In this document: in pieces, positions 23,998 through 29,724 of the stretch
Position numbering within the stretch: the first letter of the stretch is position 1
How the letters are laid out: each line of letters starts with the position of its first letter
Source of the DNA: Prolixibacteraceae bacterium UBA5740
GTDB lineage: Bacteria > Bacteroidota > Bacteroidia > Bacteroidales > Prolixibacteraceae
Direction: 5' to 3'
Length of the DNA stretch: 29,724 nucleotides
NCBI GenBank assembly: GCA_002419285.1
Contig: DIFU01000094.1
Location: 20,440-50,163 of the forward strand
The notes under the pieces: generated by a model
Told to the model about the DNA's origin: nothing
The model's database searches: none
What the model saw: only the letters and a program-made list of their open reading frames with translations
Made by a program: the position numbers and the translations under genes

Positions 23998-25353
23998 TTA
24001 AAATTCGTTACCAAATGTTGACCTGACACAACGAAAACCAATGAACGATTTGGTTGTATCCTGGTATTCAAAGCTTCTTGTTGAAACCTGCGTGAAGTAT
24101 GCTACGTCTTTATACGATCCACCCCTGATAACTTTTCGTTTCATGACCGCAGGGTCATCTGGAAGGGCATTATATTCAAAGTTTGGATTTAAGTCATTAA
24201 TCAGCATGTAGCCTGACTCGTCATAAGCCGTGCTTGTCCACTCAGCAACGTTTCCTGACATATCATAAAGTCCGAAATCGTTTGGGTCATAACTGGCTAC
24301 CCTCATGGTACTGATTCCTCCATCCTCAACGTAATTTCCACGCAAAGGCTTGAAGTTGGCCATAAAAACACCTTCCTTATCACGGGTATAGTATCCTCCC
24401 CACGGATACATGGAGAATTTTTTGCCACCCCTGGAAGCATATTCCCACTCTGTTTCAGTCGGTAACCGATATTCCATTAGGGATGGTTGCATTTTACTGT
24501 CCATATAGTCACTCTGGATCTTAGTTCTCCAGCTGCAGAATGCACGTGCTTGTTCCCATGAAATGCCAACTACGGGATATTCATCAAAGCCGGGATGCCA
24601 GAAATACCTGGTTGCCCATGGCTCATTGTATGAATAGGTGAAATCACGTATCCAGGTCAGGGTGTCAGGATAAACGTTAACAAGTTTTCTGAAAATAAAA
24701 GAGGAGCGGTTTTCAATGGGAACTTCGTTTCCCTGCTGGTCAAATACCGTTCCTTCATATCGCTGCGTTTCAAAATTGAAGCTATTGCTTCGACGGGCTG
24801 CTTGCTGATAGTCGATCCACCAGTATTCAAAGAACAGTTTGCGCGGGTCGATTTCCTTCTTTCCCATGAAACGTTCATTTTCAGGAATATACATGTCCTG
24901 AAGAGTCATGACTACATCGGGATCATTCCAGTCTATTCTCTCCCTCCAGGAAATTTGTGGCCGATCGAGTGGATTGCCTTCCCGGTCTTCGGTTATCAGG
25001 TATTCGGGATATGACTGCCCAAGTGTTTGTCTGGCGATGGAATCACGTACCCAATGAACAAATTGACGGTACTCTGTATTGGTTATTTCTGTGTCATCCA
25101 TCCAGAAGGCATCGATAGATACGGTTCGGGAGGGTGTGGTGGAAGCAGCCGGATCCTGGTCACTGGGTCCAATATTCAAGGTACCCCTTCTGACAAACAC
25201 CATACCGTAGGGAGGTGTTTCCTGCCATTTGCCCTGCCTCTTGACGCCGACCAACTCGCCGTTTCCGTACCCGCTTCCACTTCCCGGACCAAAGCATCCG
25301 GTAAAGCTTATGGAGGTAATGACCACCATCAGTACAAGAAATATTCTTTTCAT
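23998..25353 (-). CDS. gldK: T9SS ring lipoprotein GldK/PorK
   Basis: GldK is the outer-membrane lipoprotein that forms a ring with GldN. The 451-residue product has a lipoprotein signal ending in FTGC (MKRIFLVLMVVITSISFTGC), then a Gly/Ser-rich linker and an FGE/SUMF1-type fold: FWMDDTEITNTEYRQF, YRLPTETEWEYASRGG, YDMSGNVAEWTSTAY and KSFIGFRCVR. The FGE active-site Cys pair is not evident, as usual for this family. It is called the primary copy because it sits between porP and gldL with gaps of about 20 bp. A close paralogue follows the operon at 19054-20397. Confidence 0.94.
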   Translation of the reverse strand: MKRIFLVLMVVITSISFTGCFGPGSGSGYGNGELVGVKRQGKWQETPPYGMVFVRRGTLNIGPSDQDPAASTTPSRTVSIDAFWMDDTEITNTEYRQFVHWVRDSIARQTLGQSYPEYLITEDREGNPLDRPQISWRERIDWNDPDVVMTLQDMYIPENERFMGKKEIDPRKLFFEYWWIDYQQAARRSNSFNFETQRYEGTVFDQQGNEVPIENRSSFIFRKLVNVYPDTLTWIRDFTYSYNEPWATRYFWHPGFDEYPVVGISWEQARAFCSWRTKIQSDYMDSKMQPSLMEYRLPTETEWEYASRGGKKFSMYPWGGYYTRDKEGVFMANFKPLRGNYVEDGGISTMRVASYDPNDFGLYDMSGNVAEWTSTAYDESGYMLINDLNPNFEYNALPDDPAVMKRKVIRGGSYKDVAYFTQVSTRSFEYQDTTKSFIGFRCVRSTFGNEF

Positions 25354-25374
25354 AGTTCAGTAAATATAGTTTTT

Positions 25375-26325
25375 TTACAAAAACCTTACGCTTTTATACT
25401 TTTTATTCCGGTTTCGGTCCAGATCTAACGAATAACCCAGAAAAATCTCATGCGACCCATAACCATATCTTCCGATCGCGGAAGTGACCAGGTCGAATGA
25501 ATATCCTATTTTTAAACCATTCATCAACTCAATTCCCATTAACAGTGACACTGCATCCTGGAGCCTGTATGACAGGCCACCCCAAATTCTGTCGTTATAA
25601 ACCAGGTTGGTGTTCAAATCAACGGTCCATCCTGCCATGTCGCTTTTTACCAGAAAGGATGGGCGTAACTCAAATAACGGATCCGACAACCTGATATTGT
25701 ATCCTCCCATCAGATAATAGTGCCTGGCAAGAAAGGTTTCTGCCAGATCAGCATACTTTATTGCGGGTTCATTAACATGTGTTACAGATGCGCCCAAATA
25801 ATAATCGGGTCCCAGCAGGTAAAGTCCCAAGCCAGCATCAAAAGCCACCTGGGATACTTCCCCTTGTGGAATACCTGCGTCTGATCCAGGCTGGGTGAAT
25901 ATACCCTCATCATCTTCAGGCACTTCCCATTCTCCATTGGTGCCTTTGTTGAAGACCCCGGCATACACACCTATTCCAAGTGTCCCAATCGATAATCTGG
26001 CTTTGTAGGAATAGTTGAAATTTACGAGAACGTTTTGATCGAATCCAATCTCATCACTGACAATATTCAATCCGATACCACTTGGAAGACCAAACAGGTC
26101 AACCGCCGCGTCAGCACTGAAAACCAGAGTCTTGGAAGCTCCCGGAAACCCGGTCCACTGATAACGGTTCAGAATAATTCCGCTGACTGCGTCGTCACTT
26201 CCTGCAAATCCCGGATTCACCCCCAGTTTGTAAAACATATTGTTGGTGTACTGCGGGTCTTGTTGTCCAAGTGCCGCTAAATTAACCAGAAAAAATATAA
26301 GTAGAAAGTAAAATGTCTTTCTCAT
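25375..26325 (-). CDS. porP: T9SS outer-membrane protein PorP/SprF
   Basis: The 316-residue product belongs to the PorP/SprF family of outer-membrane beta barrels linked to type IX secretion. ATG 26325 starts a signal peptide, MRKTFYFLLIFFLVNLAALG, cleaved near GQQ; the TTG two codons upstream is not used. The mature start QDPQYTNNMFYKLGVNPGFAGS is the family hallmark, and alternating strands with a terminal aromatic-containing stretch follow. It is the first T9SS gene of the cluster, 21 bp before gldK, as in the Porphyromonas porPKLMN order. Confidence 0.95.
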   Translation of the reverse strand: MRKTFYFLLIFFLVNLAALGQQDPQYTNNMFYKLGVNPGFAGSDDAVSGIILNRYQWTGFPGASKTLVFSADAAVDLFGLPSGIGLNIVSDEIGFDQNVLVNFNYSYKARLSIGTLGIGVYAGVFNKGTNGEWEVPEDDEGIFTQPGSDAGIPQGEVSQVAFDAGLGLYLLGPDYYLGASVTHVNEPAIKYADLAETFLARHYYLMGGYNIRLSDPLFELRPSFLVKSDMAGWTVDLNTNLVYNDRIWGGLSYRLQDAVSLLMGIELMNGLKIGYSFDLVTSAIGRYGYGSHEIFLGYSLDLDRNRNKKYKSVRFL

Positions 26326-26355
26326 AAACAATTATGCTCGTCAGGCTATGCTTTT

Positions 26356-26397
26356 TATCAACAAAACGTTAGAGCCTGCAATTCGCCTTTGTTGATA
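26356..26397. promoter_or_regulatory. Inverted repeat in the leader of the T9SS genes
   Basis: TATCAACAAA (26356-26365) and TTTGTTGATA (26388-26397) form a perfect 10-bp inverted repeat with a 22-nt loop, in the 117-bp gap before porP. It is followed by A's on the minus strand, so it is not a normal terminator for the upstream gene. It could be an operator or an mRNA structure controlling porP-gldKLMN. No exact TAnnTTTG box was found in the gap. Confidence 0.45.
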
Positions 26398-26442
26398 TCA
26401 GATTATTTTCATGGTTTAGCAAAGAACGCATTTAATTTTTTA

Positions 26443-27603
26443 TTATTTTGACTGTCGTTCTGTTTTTCTGAGATATTTCAGGCATATCTCGGGGACTTCA
26501 CGGGTTATAGCTCTTCGGTAATCTGACTCATTGCAGGCAACAATCCAGCTATCTCCTTCTCCATATGCTATTTCAATCCACCAGCGGTTGGTGACTGGCT
26601 GGTGAAAAAATACAAGCGTTTCACCATGTGTTTCCATTTCGACATAATATCGGGTGAATGCTTCTTTATTAATTGCCGGATCTTCCTTTCTGCGGTGCAG
26701 GGTTCCCTCCAGGAAATACCATATAATCTGGGCTGCAAGGGCATTCGTGTTGGCCGACTTATCAAAAGCCGGATTGACCTCGAAAAGTCCGAAGACAGTC
26801 AGCCGGTTGCTCAGTCCTGCATACCTGGCTATCTGACATGCCTCTTCTGAATAGAATCCGTTTGGTGAAGGTGAAAAGTGACCTGCAGCATCCGATTGTC
26901 TGACGCATGATATATCGAAACTCAGAAAATGGCTGTTTCGAAGTATCGGCTCGGTCATTGAAAAATCATCCCTGATCCGTCCCAGAGGATGATAATCGAA
27001 AGTGTTTTCTTTCAGGTAATCCAAAATGTCGGGTGATACGTAATGACCTTGGATACCAAGCATCTCAAGATGGAATAGTCCTGGATTCTCTTTCAGGATT
27101 TTTGTGAGAAAGTTTGTTGAATCGGTGGTCTCACGTGTTGTTTTGATATCAACCCTGGCATCGGCTATCGCCATCGTAAACTCAGGATTGTTTTGGAAAG
27201 CCCTGGCAATTCCTAAGCTGAGGTCTTGTCCACCACCTATGATGACCGTAATAATCCCTTCTTCATTGAGATAATCTATTACATCACGTAAAGCAAAATA
27301 GACATCATTCTCCGATTTTCCGGACTTCAGGTTTCCCAGGTCGATAATTTTGACGGAGGTGTCGAAATAGCTGAGTTGATACAGGTTTTTCCGAATCTCT
27401 TCCGGGGCATGGGAAGTACCTTTATTCGGTGTTTTTCGATTATTTGGAACTCCGATGAGTACAATCGTATATTTACCCGGTCCTTTCTCGTGCGATTTGA
27501 TGGTATCTTTCTCGATATAATACCCCAAAGTGTTTTTACTGAATTTCTTCTGCGACTGAAACAACTCAAAATCAACCGCTTCAAAATAGGGTGAAAGATT
27601 CAT
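26443..27603 (-). CDS. Arginase/formimidoylglutamase-fold protein with altered metal-site motifs
   Basis: The 386-residue product has the arginase (ureohydrolase) fold: IVLIGVPNNRKTPNKG, TVIIGGGQDLS, FTMAIADARVD and HFLSFDISCV in the right order. The manganese-ligand motifs are altered. GGGHD reads GGGQD (His to Gln126), DAHxD reads DARVD (His to Arg150), and the SFDxDxxD motif reads SFDIS (Asp to Ser232). Asp127, Asp148, Asp152 and Asp230 remain. Loss of three ligands makes binuclear-Mn hydrolysis unlikely. A C-terminal extension of about 65 residues (FTRYYVEMETHGETLVFF onward) is not part of a normal arginase. Databases may label it formimidoylglutamase, but no hut genes are near. It sits 34 bp after topA and 117 bp before porP on the same strand. 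A binding or scaffold role is possible; function is unknown. Confidence 0.82.
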   Translation of the reverse strand: MNLSPYFEAVDFELFQSQKKFSKNTLGYYIEKDTIKSHEKGPGKYTIVLIGVPNNRKTPNKGTSHAPEEIRKNLYQLSYFDTSVKIIDLGNLKSGKSENDVYFALRDVIDYLNEEGIITVIIGGGQDLSLGIARAFQNNPEFTMAIADARVDIKTTRETTDSTNFLTKILKENPGLFHLEMLGIQGHYVSPDILDYLKENTFDYHPLGRIRDDFSMTEPILRNSHFLSFDISCVRQSDAAGHFSPSPNGFYSEEACQIARYAGLSNRLTVFGLFEVNPAFDKSANTNALAAQIIWYFLEGTLHRRKEDPAINKEAFTRYYVEMETHGETLVFFHQPVTNRWWIEIAYGEGDSWIVACNESDYRRAITREVPEICLKYLRKTERQSK

Positions 27604-27637
27604 CGCATTTTAGTATAAGTTCTTAACTGACTTTCAA

Positions 27638-29724
27638 CTATTTCTTTTTTCTTTTTGGGGTTGAAGGTGCCTTTGATACCAATTCTATACACTCTTCGAA
27701 GGTGAGATCCTCTGCTTTTTTCCCTTTGGGCAACCTGACATTGGTTTTTTTGTATGAAAGATAGGGCCCCCAACGTCCATTTAAGATTTTCAATTCCGGG
27801 TCCTGTTCAAACACACGTATTAAAGAATTTCGGTCTTTTTCCCGTTTCTGCTCAATCAGTTCGATGGCTCTTTCCAGATCGACAGTATATGGATCGTCGG
27901 TTTTTGCCAATGATACAAAAAGATTATTATGACGCACATAGGGGCCAAATCGTCCAATTCCTATAGTAACTTTCTTATTTTCAAATTCGCCAAGATCCCG
28001 TGGCATTTTGAAAAGATCAAGTGCATCATCCAGTGTGATGGTTTCGAGGTGCTGTCCATTCCGAAGGCTCGCAAATTGCGGTTTTTCCTCATCACTGTCT
28101 GGAATGGCTATCCCCAATTGTGCAATGGGCCCAAATCTGCCTATTTTTACACAAACAGGTTTGCCAGAAACCGGATCGGTACCCAAAAGTCTCTCCCCCT
28201 TGGTTTTCTCCGAGTTTTTCAACGCGTTGTCGATTTTTTGGTGAAAGGGGTGGTAGAATTCATCGATCACTTCGCTCCAAACTCTTTTACCTTCTGCAAT
28301 CTCGTCGAATTCGGCTTCAACCTTTGCCGTAAAATTGTAATCCATGATCTGTTCGAAATATTCCAACAGGAAATCCGTAACCACTATGCCTATGTCGGTG
28401 GGAAAGAGCTTGGACTTTTCGGTTCCCGTGACTTCAGTCTTGACGGTTTCCCGTATCTGCCCTTTTGACAAGTCAAGTTGAACAAATTGACGTTCCATTC
28501 CCTGCCGATCTTCCTTCACGACATAATTTCTGTTTTGAATGGTTGTGATGGTTGGCGCATAAGTGGATGGCCTGCCGATTCCCAGCTCTTCAAGCCTTTT
28601 AACCAGTGATGCTTCCGTATAACGGGGTGGTCGTTGCGAAAAACGCTGGACTGCCTGAATTGATTTGGAAATCAGCACATCTTTGGCTTTGAGGGGCGGA
28701 ATCAGTGCTTCACCACCTTGTGAGCCATTATCATCATCAGTTGATTCGAGGTAAACTGTTAAAAATCCATCAAAAATGATGACTTCCCCTGTTGCGACGA
28801 ACTTTTCGGAAGAAGTGGAAATGTCGATCGTCAAGGTGGTTTTTTCCAGCTCGGCATCGGCCATTTGTGATGCTAATGTGCGCTTCCAAATCAGGTCGTA
28901 CAGCTTTTTCTCCTGGGCAGTGCCGCTGATTTGTTCTTGATCGATATAGGTTGGCCTGATGGCTTCATGGGCCTCCTGGGCCCCTTTGCTTTTTGTCTTG
29001 TACTGCCTGGTTTTCACATATTTTTCACCATGCATTTCGGCAATTTTTTTGGCAGCGGTATGGATAGCCATTGAAGAAAGGTTTACGGAGTCAGTCCTCA
29101 TGTAGGTGATTTTTCCTGCTTCGTAAAGCCTTTGCGCTACCGACATGGTCTGACTGACCGAGAATCCCAGCTTTCGGCTGGCTTCCTGCTGAAGGGTTGA
29201 TGTGGTAAATGGCTGTGCCGGGCTTCGGCGAGCAGGCTTTTTGGTGATATCGCTTACAGTAAATGTTGCATTCTTGCACTGATTCAGAAATTCGTATGCT
29301 TCTTCGCGGGTATCAAATCTTTTCGACAATTCAGCCTTTAATTCCGATTGCTGGCCATCGTTGAGTTTTGCTATAAACGTGGCTGTCACCCTGAAGGAGG
29401 AGTTGGTCTGGAAGCCCATGATTTCCCTTTCTCTTTCCACGATGAGCCGCACCGCCACCGACTGAACCCGACCTGCTGAAAGCGAAGGCTTTACCTTTTT
29501 CCAGAGTACTGGCGATACCTCAAAGCCGACTATTCGGTCGAGTACCCTGCGGGCTTGCTGTGCATTGACCAGGTTCAGGTCTATCTCGCGGGGATGATTG
29601 ATTGCATTGAGTATGGCTTCTTTGGTGATTTCATGAAATACAATCCTGCGCGTGTGTTCTGGTTTTAACCCAAGTACCTCTTTGAGGTGCCATGCAATTG
29701 CTTCCCCTTCACGGTCTTCATCAG
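27638..29724 (-). CDS. topA: DNA topoisomerase I, 5'-truncated by window edge
   Basis: TopA relaxes negative supercoils by a 5'-phosphotyrosine strand passage. The frame is open to the right edge of the window, where it encodes the end of the TOPRIM domain (DEDREGEAIAWHL), so an apparent start near 29458 is internal. The catalytic Tyr is in KITYMRTDSVNL (codon 29104-29102), within the conserved type IA core; GIGRPSTYAPTI and YTEASLVKRLEELG are also typical. The C-terminus carries repeats GRFGPIAQLG, GRFGPYVRHNN and GRWGPYLSYKK instead of Cys4 zinc fingers, then a Lys-rich tail, as usual in Bacteroidota. It lies 34 bp upstream of the arginase-fold gene and may share its transcript. Confidence 0.96.
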   Translation of the reverse strand, partial: DEDREGEAIAWHLKEVLGLKPEHTRRIVFHEITKEAILNAINHPREIDLNLVNAQQARRVLDRIVGFEVSPVLWKKVKPSLSAGRVQSVAVRLIVEREREIMGFQTNSSFRVTATFIAKLNDGQQSELKAELSKRFDTREEAYEFLNQCKNATFTVSDITKKPARRSPAQPFTTSTLQQEASRKLGFSVSQTMSVAQRLYEAGKITYMRTDSVNLSSMAIHTAAKKIAEMHGEKYVKTRQYKTKSKGAQEAHEAIRPTYIDQEQISGTAQEKKLYDLIWKRTLASQMADAELEKTTLTIDISTSSEKFVATGEVIIFDGFLTVYLESTDDDNGSQGGEALIPPLKAKDVLISKSIQAVQRFSQRPPRYTEASLVKRLEELGIGRPSTYAPTITTIQNRNYVVKEDRQGMERQFVQLDLSKGQIRETVKTEVTGTEKSKLFPTDIGIVVTDFLLEYFEQIMDYNFTAKVEAEFDEIAEGKRVWSEVIDEFYHPFHQKIDNALKNSEKTKGERLLGTDPVSGKPVCVKIGRFGPIAQLGIAIPDSDEEKPQFASLRNGQHLETITLDDALDLFKMPRDLGEFENKKVTIGIGRFGPYVRHNNLFVSLAKTDDPYTVDLERAIELIEQKREKDRNSLIRVFEQDPELKILNGRWGPYLSYKKTNVRLPKGKKAEDLTFEECIELVSKAPSTPKRKKK

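Noticed and set aside
27929..28468. 179-residue open frame on the plus strand
   Set aside because: It is antisense to the well-supported topA and has no recognisable domain.

Overview
The window looks like chromosomal DNA from a member of the Bacteroidota, probably the Bacteroidales/Marinilabiliales side of the phylum. The evidence is a complete core of the type IX secretion system (porP/sprF, gldK, gldL, gldM, gldN), lipoprotein glycoside hydrolases of families GH95 and GH92, a TGS-uridine kinase fusion typical of the phylum, TopA with C-terminal repeats, and several -7 boxes of the Bacteroidota type TAnnTTTG. Both ends cut through genes: uvrA lacks its 5' end on the left and topA lacks its 5' end on the right. 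I see no insertion sequence, prophage, CRISPR array, rRNA or tRNA.

Layout. Positions 1-4258 (+) hold uvrA (partial) and a nucleoside kinase. A gene-poor stretch of about 370 bp follows. Positions 4627-5944 form a divergent oxidative-stress pair, perR (-) and sodB (+), with a near-perfect PerR box inside the predicted perR promoter. Positions 6040-10839 (-) carry era, der and a GH95 alpha-L-fucosidase lipoprotein. Positions 11023-13242 (+) encode a large KamA-type radical SAM protein, which converges on a GH92 alpha-mannosidase lipoprotein (13312-15663, -); a 15-bp-stem bidirectional terminator separates them. Positions 15915-19010 (+) form a zinc-uptake operon: yidD, znuA, znuC, znuB and a tiny four-CxxC protein that overlaps znuB by ATGA. 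It is preceded by a recognisable promoter and a leader stem-loop. Positions 19054-29724 (-) read topA, a degenerate arginase-fold protein, porP, gldK, gldL, gldM, gldN, a terminator, then a second gldK paralogue.

How the parts work together. PorP, GldK and GldN are the outer-membrane/periplasmic parts of the T9SS, and GldL and GldM are its proton-driven inner-membrane motor. The zinc operon would feed a cytosol that uses a Cys-rich zinc-ribbon protein. PerR/SOD handles oxidants. The two glycosidases suggest scavenging of fucosylated and mannosylated host or plant/algal glycans at the cell surface.

The points most worth following up are the second GldK placed after a terminator, the arginase-fold protein whose metal-ligand motifs have decayed and which sits in the T9SS gene cluster, the cysteine-free PerR with its operator in its own promoter, the Cys-rich microprotein coupled to znuB, and the unassigned KamA-like enzyme.
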